Positions 44,238-53,121 of a DNA stretch of 64,000 nt are shown piece after piece (within the stretch, counting starts at the first letter, position 1; every line of letters begins with the position of its first letter). Made by a program: the position numbers and the translations under genes. The notes beneath the pieces were generated by a model. The model worked only from the letters and a program-made list of their open reading frames with translations. It was not told the DNA's origin and searched no databases. This DNA comes from Rhodospirillaceae bacterium MC! (lineage in GTDB: Bacteria; Pseudomonadota; Alphaproteobacteria; MC1), in NCBI GenBank assembly GCA_002632265.1, contig NQOV01000007.1, positions 243,583 through 307,582 on the forward strand. The letters are read 5' to 3'.

Positions 44238-45095
44238 TTACTCACGATCATTTAAATAATTAATTAAAGAGATGATATCAAAAAATGTCTTGATTGGTTC
44301 GTCGTTTTCTTTGTATATGCACATGGTTTGAATTTTGTTTCTAATGGCCCAGTCGGCGACGATTGTTTCATTAGGTGAGTCGATGTCGTTCACTACTAGG
44401 CCGTTGAAGTTATATGTTTTGTAGAGTTCGTCCATATTTTCCAAGCTATTGGGTAAAAAATCTTGGACTTGTTTAACAATGGCGAATTTGGAAAGAGTGT
44501 GATCATTTGGGGCGGTTGGTTCTTGTTCTTGCTTGTTTGCTGATTCGGTTGATTCGGTTGGTTCGGTTAATTTTGCCACGTTGGTTATATCGTCGTTAAT
44601 GTGTCCCATACCGTCCTTACATGCTAGGAGGATTGTGGGTTTGATGTTCTCATTGGGAGCGAGATCGTAATTGAAATTCTCATCGAAATATATGGATAAA
44701 TCTTGAATATCTTGAGCTTTAAGGGCTAACATGGTTGTGCCGAGTTCGGATAGAGTATTTAAGGCCTCGCCCACCGCCTGCACATGGGGAAAGGCGGTCA
44801 TATACGGATTATGCCAAAATTTCGGCGATTCTAAACGTGCAGATTTTATCCCTAAAGTATGGGAGATACTAAAGAAGTTTTTTGCTACGGTTGGGTTATC
44901 GTCGTTGGTTGCGTCGATGAGATAATTAATGCAGTTATCTTTTACGAATGTTTCCAATCTAAGGAAATCATAACAGATTTCCGTTTGAAAGAAATCGCCA
45001 TCGTAGATAATAGCCTCATGGGGTATGGTTTTTAATTTTTCAATCGCTTGAATTAAAAATTCTTTATTTGGGTCGCCAGCAAGTAAAAATTTCAT
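44238..45095 (-). CDS. CobK/CbiJ-like protein (precorrin-6x reductase family), orphan
   Basis: 285 aa. The block YLIDATNDDNPTVAKNFF...GIKSARLESPKFWHNP matches the CobK pattern IDATHPFA...A...R.ERP.W, and the C-terminal GLVVNDIDSPNETIVADWAIRNKIQTMCIYK matches VTKxSG..T..K..AA...I.V..I.R. The usual ATHPF is changed to ATNDDN and the start lacks the GGT nucleotide loop (it reads LLAGDPNKEF), so activity is doubtful. A 45-residue low-complexity insertion (TEPTESTESANKQEQEP) lies in the middle. No cobalamin genes are nearby. Confidence 0.6.
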   Translation of the reverse strand: MKFLLAGDPNKEFLIQAIEKLKTIPHEAIIYDGDFFQTEICYDFLRLETFVKDNCINYLIDATNDDNPTVAKNFFSISHTLGIKSARLESPKFWHNPYMTAFPHVQAVGEALNTLSELGTTMLALKAQDIQDLSIYFDENFNYDLAPNENIKPTILLACKDGMGHINDDITNVAKLTEPTESTESANKQEQEPTAPNDHTLSKFAIVKQVQDFLPNSLENMDELYKTYNFNGLVVNDIDSPNETIVADWAIRNKIQTMCIYKENDEPIKTFFDIISLINYLNDRE

Positions 45096-45225
45096 GGTTT
45101 AAGATCCTATATGTAAAGTGTAAGTTGTAAGTTTTTTTAATAGCACTTGACTTGATTTCACAGCTTTAAGATTCTATGATTCTATTATCTTATTTTGCCA
45201 CATTTAGAGAAAATTTACAAACAAA

Positions 45226-45233
45226 ATGTTATA
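45226..45233 (+). promoter_or_regulatory. Extended -10 promoter of the TrmH-family gene
   Basis: TGTTATAAT: an extended -10 box with no convincing -35. It places the start near 45240 and therefore favours the ATG at 45275 as start codon. Confidence 0.45.
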
Positions 45234-45274
45234 ATTTTTCTATAGATCATAAAAATTACGGAGATTCATATATA

Positions 45275-45874
45275 ATGCGAGGATTTTTTGGCGTTGGAGT
45301 CGAGGGTATAACCAAGCCCTATAATGCAGGAGCAATATTTAGAACAGCCAACGCTTTCGGAGCAAGTTTTGTCTTTACTGTTGGGGCTGATTATCGTGGT
45401 AAAAAGGGCAAAAGAGTTGATACTTCGGCAACTCATAAAAGTATACCTTTTTATGAATTCGCAGATTGGCAACAAGTGATTTTACCAAAAAATACCAAAA
45501 TAGTCGGCGTTGAACTCACAGATGACGCCATAGAATTACCGTCCTTTAAGCACCCCAACAATGCCGTATATATCCTAGGGCCAGAACGTGGCAATCTCTC
45601 GCAAGAGACTATAGAAATGTGTGATCACATTGTGAAGATTCCCACTAAATTTTGCTTAAATGTTAGCTTAGCAGGGGGGATCATCCTATATGATAGAGCC
45701 ATATCTCAAACTCGCTTTCCTGCTCGTCCTGTATCCGAAGAGGGAAAAATCGAAGATCTTCCACCCCATGTCCAAGGCGGAGCAGTGATTCGCTCAAATC
45801 TCCAATCAGCAACAGAATTCCAACAACTTCCATTCGATCACAATATAAATAATCACAATAAAGATAACAAATAA
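45275..45874 (+). CDS. TrmH/SpoU-family RNA 2'-O-methyltransferase
   Basis: 199 aa from the ATG at 45275 (MRGFFGVGVEGITKPYN), with GGAG upstream; the longer frame from 45176 covers the promoter. SPOUT motifs: KPYNAGAIFRTANAFGASFVFTVG (motif 1), AVYILGPERGNLSQETIEMCDHIVKIPT (motif 2) and FCLNVSLAGGIILYDR (motif 3, usually SLNVSVA). Likely methylates a tRNA ribose. The ybgC-like gene follows after 27 nt, so they may be co-transcribed. Confidence 0.88.
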   Translation: MRGFFGVGVEGITKPYNAGAIFRTANAFGASFVFTVGADYRGKKGKRVDTSATHKSIPFYEFADWQQVILPKNTKIVGVELTDDAIELPSFKHPNNAVYILGPERGNLSQETIEMCDHIVKIPTKFCLNVSLAGGIILYDRAISQTRFPARPVSEEGKIEDLPPHVQGGAVIRSNLQSATEFQQLPFDHNINNHNKDNK

Positions 45875-45901
45875 CAGATAACAGATAAAGGATAACAGAC
45901 A

Positions 45902-46369
45902 ATGACACAATCTCACGAAATTCTCATAGACGGCAGAATAAACAATCACGAACATAGCATGTTATATAAAGTATATTTTGATGATACCGATAGCGGTGGC
46001 ATTATGTATCACACAAATTACATAAAAATATGCGAACGTGCAAGAACTGATTGCTTACACATCGCTCAAATAACCTATGCTGATCTTAAGCAATCTCCAG
46101 ATCAACCCTTATTTGTGGTGGCAGGTCTTGAAGCGAAATATAAAAGCCCTGCCATTTTAGAAGATACTTTACTTATTAAAACTAAAATCAAGCACATGAG
46201 AAAATCCTATATTCTTTTCGAGCAGTTAATCTACAAATTAAACGCTAAAATAGACGATCATGAAAATAACACTCTCTTATTTTCCATGGATGTGAAAATA
46301 GCCTATATTAACAAAAACAACAAACCAACCATGATCCCCCAAACTCTCCGAGATAAATTAATTTTCTAA
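45902..46369 (+). CDS. ybgC: YbgC-like acyl-CoA thioesterase
   Basis: 155 aa hot-dog fold. Catalytic motif VYFDDTDSGGIMYHTNYIKICERAR (Asp in DDTDSGG, Tyr-His) is the 4HBT/YbgC signature, usually VYxEDTDxGGxVYHxxYLxFxERAR. YbgC is normally linked to the tol-pal cluster, not found in this window. Eighteen extra N-terminal residues precede the domain. Confidence 0.9.
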   Translation: MTQSHEILIDGRINNHEHSMLYKVYFDDTDSGGIMYHTNYIKICERARTDCLHIAQITYADLKQSPDQPLFVVAGLEAKYKSPAILEDTLLIKTKIKHMRKSYILFEQLIYKLNAKIDDHENNTLLFSMDVKIAYINKNNKPTMIPQTLRDKLIF

Positions 46370-46392
46370 AATCAAATGCCATGAAAAACTAT

Positions 46393-46421
46393 TTGACAAA
46401 AAATGATTTAAATGATACCAT
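46393..46421 (+). promoter_or_regulatory. Predicted promoter of thrS
   Basis: Perfect TTGACA (46393-46398), 17 nt spacer, TACCAT (46416-46421). Leader about 110 nt. Confidence 0.6.
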
Positions 46422-46442
46422 TACATAAGTTACTAAGCTTTT

Positions 46443-46487
46443 ATTTACCACAAACCCCAAGGGGTTGGAATGATATTTGCAGTAAAT
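46443..46487 (+). promoter_or_regulatory. Nested hairpin in the thrS leader
   Basis: An inner stem AACCCC/GGGGTT (46453-46458 / 46461-46466) with a 2 nt loop is flanked by ATTTAC (46443-46448) and GTAAAT (46482-46487). It sits midway in the predicted leader, 50 nt before the start codon. In E. coli ThrRS represses its own mRNA through leader stem-loops; a similar role here is only a suggestion. Confidence 0.4.
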
Positions 46488-46536
46488 ATAATATAATATT
46501 ATAATAATTTTTCTATTAATGGAGATAATATAGTCC

Positions 46537-48510
46537 ATGGTATCTATAACATTACCAGATGGCAGTAGCCGTGAGTTTGAGAATCCTATATCGGGATACG
46601 ATTTAGCATTAAGTATATCAAAAAGTTTATCTAAGCAAGCAATCGCAATAAAAGTAGATAATCAATTAAAAGATTTACACACGAACATCAAAACGGATTC
46701 AACGGTACAAATTATCACATTAAAAGATAAAGAGGGTTTGGAAATAATACGCCATTCCACTGCCCATTTACTAGCCCAATCGGCTAAGGCACTCTTTAAG
46801 GATAAGATCCAAGTTACCATAGGTCCAATTATTGATGACGGTTTCTATTACGATTTCGCCTTTGATCGCTCTTTCACTCCTGAAGATTTGGAAAAGCTGG
46901 AAGCGAAAATGACCGAACTTGTTCATGCTGATCTTAAAATCGAGCGTGAAGAAATTTCTCGAGAAAAGGCCATTGAATTCTTCAAAGCCCAAGGCGAAGA
47001 ATATAAAGTAGAACTTATTTCTGCAATAGAAGAAGGTACAACCATAAGCCTATACAAGCAAGGCGATTTCGCTGATCTTTGCCGAGGTCCTCATCTACCA
47101 TCCACTAAATTCATTGGCGACGGCTTTAAACTAACCAAGTTAGCAGGTGCTTACTGGCGTGGAGATTCTAACAATCCCATGTTACAACGTATTTATGGTA
47201 CATCTTGGGGCAACAAAAAAGATCTTAAGAAGTATCTTACCATGTTGGAAGAAGCTGAAAAACGAGATCACCGTAAACTAGGGCGTGAAATGGATCTCTT
47301 TAGTGTTCACGAAGAATCTCCTGGTGCAGTATTCTGGCATCCACGTGGACACATTCTTTACCGCAAGATCCAAAACTACATGCGTAAACGTCTGGATTCT
47401 AACGGATACTTTGAAGTTAACACTCCCCAAATCGCCGATCGTGCATTATGGGAAAAATCAGGCCATTGGGAAAAGTTCCAAGATAACATGTTCCTAACAG
47501 GCGATGATCATAAGGTTCTAGCCATTAAGCCCATGAGTTGTCCGGGAAGTATGATTGTTTATAATAATGGTTTAAAATCTTACAGAGATTTACCATTTAA
47601 ATTAAGTGAGTTCGGTTCTGTTTTTAGAAAAGAGTCATCAGGATCATTACATGGTATTATGCGTGTGCGTGCTTTCACTCAAGATGACGCTCATATCTAT
47701 TGCACAACCGAACAGGTGGACTCTGCCATTAAAGAATCCATTGATATGATTTTCACAGTCTATAAGGATATGGGCTTTGAAAATATCCGTGTGAAGTTTT
47801 CCGATCGTCCTGAAACACGTATCGGTACGGATGATGTATGGACAGAAGCCGAAAACGCTCTCCGTTCTGCTACAGAAAGCTACGGCATTAAGTTGGAATA
47901 TAACCAAGGGGAAGGAGCTTTCTACGGACCGAAACTGGAATTCGTTCTAACCGACGCTATCGGACGTGATTGGCAATGTGGAACAATTCAACTTGATTTC
48001 ATGTTACCAGAACGCTTTAACGCCACATACATCGATGAACAAGGAGAAAAGAAACATCCTGTAATGATTCATAGAGCCATTTTAGGATCTATGGAACGCT
48101 TTGTTGGGATCTTGATCGAAAACTATGCAGGAAATCTCCCATTGTGGTTAGCTCCTTTACAAGCTACGGTTTGCACTATTACCAATTCAACGGATTCTTA
48201 TGGGCAAGAAGTGGCTAAGAAGTTAGCAAAAGCGGGCTTGGTAGTGGAAACAGATTTCCGCAATGAGAAAATCGGCTATAAGATCCGTGAAAATAGTAGA
48301 CGTAAAATCCCAGTGATTATAACAGTGGGAGAAAAAGAGCAAGAATCCAATCAAGTATCCATTCGCCGTCTTGGTTCTAAGGATCAAACGCTAATGAGTC
48401 TTGATGATGCAATTCAAACTTTAGTAAAAGAGGCAAGTGGGCCATTTAATATCGGCTTGAATATGCGTGAAGATATCATGCCGACATATTTCACTAACTC
48501 ATTGTCTTAA
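46537..48510 (+). CDS. thrS: Threonyl-tRNA synthetase
   Basis: 657 aa, standard class II ThrRS. TGS domain (residues 1-62), the second editing/SAD domain with HSTAHLLAQ and FADLCRGPHLPST (zinc-type HxxxH and C-x-G-P-H), catalytic core motifs RIYGTSWG, FRKESSGSLHGIMRVRAFTQDDAHIYC, ATYIDEQGEKKHPVMIHRAILGSMERFVGIL, and an anticodon-binding C-terminus. Preceded by a promoter and leader hairpin, followed by a good terminator before infC. Confidence 0.97.
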   Translation: MVSITLPDGSSREFENPISGYDLALSISKSLSKQAIAIKVDNQLKDLHTNIKTDSTVQIITLKDKEGLEIIRHSTAHLLAQSAKALFKDKIQVTIGPIIDDGFYYDFAFDRSFTPEDLEKLEAKMTELVHADLKIEREEISREKAIEFFKAQGEEYKVELISAIEEGTTISLYKQGDFADLCRGPHLPSTKFIGDGFKLTKLAGAYWRGDSNNPMLQRIYGTSWGNKKDLKKYLTMLEEAEKRDHRKLGREMDLFSVHEESPGAVFWHPRGHILYRKIQNYMRKRLDSNGYFEVNTPQIADRALWEKSGHWEKFQDNMFLTGDDHKVLAIKPMSCPGSMIVYNNGLKSYRDLPFKLSEFGSVFRKESSGSLHGIMRVRAFTQDDAHIYCTTEQVDSAIKESIDMIFTVYKDMGFENIRVKFSDRPETRIGTDDVWTEAENALRSATESYGIKLEYNQGEGAFYGPKLEFVLTDAIGRDWQCGTIQLDFMLPERFNATYIDEQGEKKHPVMIHRAILGSMERFVGILIENYAGNLPLWLAPLQATVCTITNSTDSYGQEVAKKLAKAGLVVETDFRNEKIGYKIRENSRRKIPVIITVGEKEQESNQVSIRRLGSKDQTLMSLDDAIQTLVKEASGPFNIGLNMREDIMPTYFTNSLS

Positions 48511-48524
48511 ATAGTAAAATCTAG

Positions 48525-48577
48525 ATATTTAAATCTTTTATTCACACGTAAAAGATTTGAATATTGAAATTTTTTTA
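48525..48577 (+). terminator. thrS terminator
   Basis: Stem ATATTTAAATCTTTTA (48525-48540) / TAAAAGATTTGAATAT (48549-48564), one G-T pair, then TGAAATTTTTTT. Confidence 0.75.
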
Positions 48578-48666
48578 ATTAAATAAATTTTAATGTTTGA
48601 TTTTTCTTTAAATATATTATATCATATGACTATATCAAACAATATTATAAAATTAGGGAGGGTGTT

Positions 48667-49215
48667 ATAGCTCGTAGTCCGCAATCTCAAAAAAAACCAA
48701 ATGATGGTCCTAGAATTAACAGAGATATTAATGAAACAGAAATCCGCTTGATTGACGAAAATGGCGAAATGATTGGTGTAGTTCCTACTAAGGATGCCCT
48801 TTTACGTGCCGAAGGCGTTGGCTTGGATCTCATCGAAGTTTCACCAAATGCCGAACCACCTCTGTGTAAGATTATCGACTATGGTAAATATAAATATTCC
48901 TTACAAAAAAGGAAGTCAGAAGCTAAGAAAAACCAAAAAGTTGTTAGCGTTAAAGAAGTAAAACTAAGCTTACGTATTGAAGAAAACGATTATATTGTAA
49001 AATACAAAAGAGTAGTAAAATTCTTAAACGAAGGCAATAAAGTAAAAGTTTCTTTACGTTTCCGTGGGCGTGAAGCCGAACATCCCGAGTTAGGCTTAAA
49101 TACTCTAAAGCGTATTACAGATGATCTAACCACTGCCGAAGTGGAATATAAAGTGGATCAAAAAGCAAAACGTGAAGGCCGTCAAATGATGATGGTATTA
49201 TCCGCCAATACTTAA
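48667..49215 (+). CDS. infC: Translation initiation factor IF-3 (AUA start)
   Basis: 182 aa from an ATA codon at 48667, preceded by GGGAGG 5 nt upstream. From there the frame reads ARSPQSQKKPNDGPRINRDI then NETEIRLIDENGEMIGVV, the complete IF-3 N-terminal domain. The first ATG (48774) and the TTG at 48748 lie well inside that domain and would truncate it. No conventional start is in frame upstream. The C-terminal domain (KVVSVKEVKLSLRIEENDY to KREGRQMMMVLSANT) is typical. A rare start codon is the known basis of IF-3 autoregulation in E. coli (AUU). rpmI-rplT do not follow here. Confidence 0.93.
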   Translation: MARSPQSQKKPNDGPRINRDINETEIRLIDENGEMIGVVPTKDALLRAEGVGLDLIEVSPNAEPPLCKIIDYGKYKYSLQKRKSEAKKNQKVVSVKEVKLSLRIEENDYIVKYKRVVKFLNEGNKVKVSLRFRGREAEHPELGLNTLKRITDDLTTAEVEYKVDQKAKREGRQMMMVLSANT

Positions 49216-49224
49216 AGCTTACTG

Positions 49225-49258
49225 CCCCTAATTGTTCCTTAAAAGAAATAGTTAGGGG
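49225..49258 (+). terminator. infC terminator candidate
   Basis: CCCCTAATTGTTCCTT (49225-49240) / AAGAAATAGTTAGGGG (49243-49258) with a few mismatches and no strong T run. It ends where a 13 bp tandem repeat begins. Confidence 0.5.
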
Positions 49259-49338
49259 TAATTATCAAGCGTAATTATCAAGTGTAATTATTGAGTATAA
49301 TAATCGAGCGTAATTATTAAGTATAATAAATATTAAGT
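49258..49338. repeat. 13 bp tandem repeat after infC
   Basis: Six successive imperfect copies of GTAATTATCAAGC fill the gap to the next gene, starting inside the right arm of the infC hairpin. No reading frame. Confidence 0.8.
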
Positions 49339-49382
49339 AGAATTCTTAAATGTGATAGTCGCATAAAAAAGGTACTGTGATA

Positions 49383-49817
49383 ATGAATGAACAACTTCCA
49401 AAAAATTTAGGTGCTAAAATTCTTTCCATAGCCATTAAATCATATATTGATGATATAATGAAAAATCATCTAAATGATGTTACTCCAAAAATGCGAAAGG
49501 CCTTAGATTTCTATAATCGAATCGCCAACCAGTTGCGAGAAACTGGAAACATCGATTATAATACCACAAATGGCGGACACATTAGCGGTATCTTAGAAGT
49601 TCTTGCCGATGGGATCTTTCAATATTCCAACAAAGCAAAACAAACCTCCACTCCGTCCTTTGTGGTTGTCATGCTCGATTGGGCAGGCGATACGATCAGG
49701 GGAATCGGTTTACAGATCAAAACTAACACCGCAAGAAACAATGCCAATCCTATTAGTATAGATCTACCAGAAGAAATCGCCTTTCTTTTTGATACAATGC
49801 AACCAGGTTCATTTTAA
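49383..49817 (+). CDS. Hypothetical protein
   Basis: 144 aa from the ATG at 49383; an in-frame GTG two codons earlier is closer to the AAAAAAGG Shine-Dalgarno and is also possible. Helical N-terminal half with PKMRKALDFYNRIANQLR, then a beta-rich half with FVVVMLDWAGDTIRGIGLQIK. No signal peptide or family recognised. Sits between infC and the heparinase-like gene, 51 nt from the latter, so it may share its transcript. Confidence 0.6.
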   Translation: MNEQLPKNLGAKILSIAIKSYIDDIMKNHLNDVTPKMRKALDFYNRIANQLRETGNIDYNTTNGGHISGILEVLADGIFQYSNKAKQTSTPSFVVVMLDWAGDTIRGIGLQIKTNTARNNANPISIDLPEEIAFLFDTMQPGSF

Positions 49818-49868
49818 ATCCACTTTGTTATTCACACTAATACACAATATTAAAACAGATATCACACA

Positions 49869-51632
49869 ATGTCATCAAACTTAAGTTATGAAACACACAC
49901 AAAAGAAAAGGGTTCATGGTTCTTACATAAAGAAACCATACCTTTTTTTGCTTTCATAAGAAGAAGTATCCACAAACTCCCCCTATATAAAAGATTCATA
50001 CTTACAGGTAAGATATACAAATTTAAATACTCATTTAGCAAGCTAGATTTCATTGGCGATCTAGAACGTGGCTTAGAGTTGACAAATACTGGACGTTTGC
50101 CAGTTACCGAAGAATATATCACTCTAACAAATGGCATATTAGCTCCAAGACAAGGCAATAAAACCGCACAAAATTATTATCATACATTCGAATGGTTAAA
50201 CGATCTTGCTCAAGCAGGAACAAAAGAATCCGCAGCCACTGCTAAATATATGCTTAGAGCATGGTCGCAAAAATGGAACAAATATGTTTATAGCTGGAGT
50301 GCCGATCGTGCAGTAAAACGTGGGATAGCCGTGTTAAATGCTTGGTATATGCTAAGCGAAAACAACACAAGCCCCACAGATCCAGTTCTATATTCCATAG
50401 TTTTCAGCCATAAAAGACACATCAAATTCATACTCCCAACTCTAACAGGCGTAACCGAATTACTGGCAGTACAATTTCTTTTAGGATTTTATTTACATGC
50501 AAAAGGCGAGTATCCGAACTATTTACGCACTAAACTTTTAACCATTTTACAAGAGCAATTCTATCCAGATGGCGGATACTGTTTACGAAATCCACGAATC
50601 CAAGTCATCGTATTTAAAGCCTTACTTTCCATAAAAACCTACATCGATCAAAGCAACTTCGATTCGGAAATCGCCCTAAATACCATTCTCACAAGAGTAA
50701 AACAAGTGGCCCACCTAATGATCCATAAAAATGGCGAATTAGTATGCTTTAATGGGAGCGATAAGGGGCAAGATATCATAAATGACGCCTTAAAAACTCT
50801 CATAATCGGCGAAGAAAACCAAGAAAAAGCACAGGATAAATCACAAGATAAACCGCAGGAGAAAGCTCCGTACATTGCTCCTTATACTGGATTCATGTGC
50901 TTAGAAAATCAACACATGAAAATCATCGCCGATGTGGGCTACCCCCAAGCCCCCCATAGGGTTGATAAATACATCCCATTCAATGGAACAGGTGGGATCG
51001 AATTATCTTATGAAAATCACGTAGTATTCCAAAACTGCGGATATCAAGAATGGCTACCCCAAGGGTGGCAAGACGGCTTAAGACAATCGGTCGCTCACAA
51101 CACATTATCAATTGACGATTTCGAACATACGGACATCAACAAAAAAGGTATCATAATCAGATCCCCACGCAACATCCAAGGATCGCAACTGGCACACAAT
51201 AATAATCTATGGTTAGAATACGCCCACGATGGTTTCATGAATGAATACGGTCTCATGTATCAACGCCGACTATTCATGGATACCACCAAAACATCCCTAA
51301 CAGGCGAAGAACTCCTAACCACCCCGACCCAACTCCTAGCAAAACCCAAACCCCACAACGCAATTCTTAACTTTCACATCCACCCAGATATAGCTGTCCT
51401 TTTCGAAAAAGGCGATAATATTGTGATCTTCATCCTGCCAAACGGTAGCCAAATGAAATTCATCTGCAACTTCCACGATATCAACATCCTAGAAGGCGTA
51501 AATGCCTGCGAAAAATGGCGACTAAAACGCAACCTCCGAATGGAAATCACAATCCCCATAACCTCCAAAACCACCCAAATCAAATGGGCCATCCAACCCC
51601 TATCCAATCACGAAAAATACCAAATTAAGTAA
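49869..51632 (+). CDS. Heparinase II/III-family protein
   Basis: 587 aa. The N-terminal helical part (about 60-270) contains YYHTFEWLNDLA and WSQKWNKYVYSWSADRAVKRGIAVLNAW. The C-terminal half has GGIELSYENHVVFQNCGY, DGLRQSVAHNTLSIDD (the conserved AHNTL/SHNTV catalytic-type motif) and LEYAHDGFMNEYGLMYQRRLFMD, as in the alphaproteobacterial heparinase II/III proteins. True polysaccharide lyase activity is unproven. Contains a low-complexity EENQEKAQDKSQDKPQEK insertion around residue 320, another slippage-type expansion. Confidence 0.85.
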   Translation: MSSNLSYETHTKEKGSWFLHKETIPFFAFIRRSIHKLPLYKRFILTGKIYKFKYSFSKLDFIGDLERGLELTNTGRLPVTEEYITLTNGILAPRQGNKTAQNYYHTFEWLNDLAQAGTKESAATAKYMLRAWSQKWNKYVYSWSADRAVKRGIAVLNAWYMLSENNTSPTDPVLYSIVFSHKRHIKFILPTLTGVTELLAVQFLLGFYLHAKGEYPNYLRTKLLTILQEQFYPDGGYCLRNPRIQVIVFKALLSIKTYIDQSNFDSEIALNTILTRVKQVAHLMIHKNGELVCFNGSDKGQDIINDALKTLIIGEENQEKAQDKSQDKPQEKAPYIAPYTGFMCLENQHMKIIADVGYPQAPHRVDKYIPFNGTGGIELSYENHVVFQNCGYQEWLPQGWQDGLRQSVAHNTLSIDDFEHTDINKKGIIIRSPRNIQGSQLAHNNNLWLEYAHDGFMNEYGLMYQRRLFMDTTKTSLTGEELLTTPTQLLAKPKPHNAILNFHIHPDIAVLFEKGDNIVIFILPNGSQMKFICNFHDINILEGVNACEKWRLKRNLRMEITIPITSKTTQIKWAIQPLSNHEKYQIK

Positions 51633-51705
51633 ATTTATATCAGAGTAAAAAGGGGATTGTAAATATTTTTATCTTATTGTCGCATAACATACAATATGGA
51701 ATAAT

Positions 51706-53085
51706 TTAGAGTATAATCTTGCCATAGAGTTTATTTTCAATTAGCTTAGTTATTAGCACATCATATATCAGGCCTTTTTCTAAGGGATCAGATTGGCTGA
51801 TATTTTCTAAATGGATAAGGCAGTTGTTTTCGCTGTGGCCTTTGTTGTTATCTTCTAGGACGATTTGGGTTGTGGTATTGAGTTGTTTTTTTAGGAATCT
51901 AAGTTGGGATTCTGCCATGATATCACGGAGAATTTTTGCTCGAGATTTTTTTGTTGTGCCGTCTACTTGGGGCATTTTGCTGGCTGGTGTACCGTGGCGA
52001 GCCGAGTAAGGAAAGACATGACCCCATTGGATATCCATAGTTTCAACGGTTTTACAAGTTTTATTGAACATCTCTTGTGTTTCTGTGGGAAAGCCTGCGA
52101 TTATATCGCAACCAATGGAAATATTCCCATTGGCTGTGCGAAGTTTTTCGACTATATTTATGAGATCTTGAGATGAATGACGTCTTTTCATACGCTTTAA
52201 TGTGAGATCTTCGCCCGCTTGCATGGAAAGATGAACAAATGGCATGAGTCTTGGTTCGGTTTTAAAAAGATCTATCAATTCATCACTTACACAAGCAGGA
52301 TCAAGCGATGATAATCTTAAACGTTTCAGTTGTGGCAGTTCTTTAAAGATCTTTTTTAGCAGTCCTACAAAAGTATTTTCTGTAAGAGTATTTTCTGTAA
52401 GAGCGTTCTCTGTAAGAGTTTTCTCTTGGTTTTCATCCGTGAAATCGATCCCCCAAGATGTGAGATCAACGCCAGTTAGAATCACTTCATTAAAGCCTTG
52501 ATTTATCACTTGAGATATTTTTTCGATAACCGTATCACTGGCTAAACTTTTAGATTTCCCACGAGCATAAGGAATAATACAAAAGGTACAAAAATAATTA
52601 CACCCCTGTTGTATTTGCACATAAGCTCTTGATTTATCTTGGAAGTTTTCAGGCGATAAAAAGTCAATATTAGTATTATCATCCAAAATATCGCTCACAT
52701 GGATTATCGGATCGTCATTATTTATGGCGTTTATGTTTTTAGCAAGATTAATAAAGCTTGCTTGGTCCATTTTTTCCTTATTTCCCCAAATGGCAGAAAC
52801 TTCGCTCATGCTTGCGTATTCATCTGGATTAACTTGTGCAGCACATCCACTTACGATAATATGGGTTTGCGGATGTTCCTTTTTATACTTGCGAATTGAC
52901 TGACGTGATTGTCTTACAGCCTCGTTGGTTACCGTGCAAGTGTTGAAAACCACAACATTATCTTTCAAACCCGCCCTTATGGCATGCTCTTTCATGATTT
53001 CCGACTCAAAGGAATTCAAACGACAACCAAAGGAAATAACTTCCGCTTGCTTAGAATTTTGATCTTTTTTACTCTGTTCTTCCAT
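51706..53085 (-). CDS. mtaB: tRNA N6-threonylcarbamoyladenosine methylthiotransferase MtaB
   Basis: 459 aa. N-terminal UPF0004 domain with three cysteines (ISFGCRLNSFES, FNTCTVTNEA, VSGCAAQV), radical-SAM cluster QQGCNYFCTFCIIPYARG, then SLDPACVSDELID and GCDIIAGFPTETQEMF. It adds methylthio to t6A37 of tRNA. The C-terminal TRAM region is present. An inserted repeat EKTLTENALTENTLTENTF (three TLTEN-type units, 15 bp each) lies in the radical-SAM domain around residue 215. The palindromic repeat array is upstream. Confidence 0.93.
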   Translation of the reverse strand: MEEQSKKDQNSKQAEVISFGCRLNSFESEIMKEHAIRAGLKDNVVVFNTCTVTNEAVRQSRQSIRKYKKEHPQTHIIVSGCAAQVNPDEYASMSEVSAIWGNKEKMDQASFINLAKNINAINNDDPIIHVSDILDDNTNIDFLSPENFQDKSRAYVQIQQGCNYFCTFCIIPYARGKSKSLASDTVIEKISQVINQGFNEVILTGVDLTSWGIDFTDENQEKTLTENALTENTLTENTFVGLLKKIFKELPQLKRLRLSSLDPACVSDELIDLFKTEPRLMPFVHLSMQAGEDLTLKRMKRRHSSQDLINIVEKLRTANGNISIGCDIIAGFPTETQEMFNKTCKTVETMDIQWGHVFPYSARHGTPASKMPQVDGTTKKSRAKILRDIMAESQLRFLKKQLNTTTQIVLEDNNKGHSENNCLIHLENISQSDPLEKGLIYDVLITKLIENKLYGKIIL

Positions 53086-53121
53086 AAAAACCCTAAATAA
53101 ATATTTATATCAGCTCTCTCA

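Noticed and set aside
45176-45274. 33-residue N-terminal extension of the TrmH-family protein
   Set aside because: Covers the extended -10 promoter; the family starts at the MRGFFGVGVEG segment.
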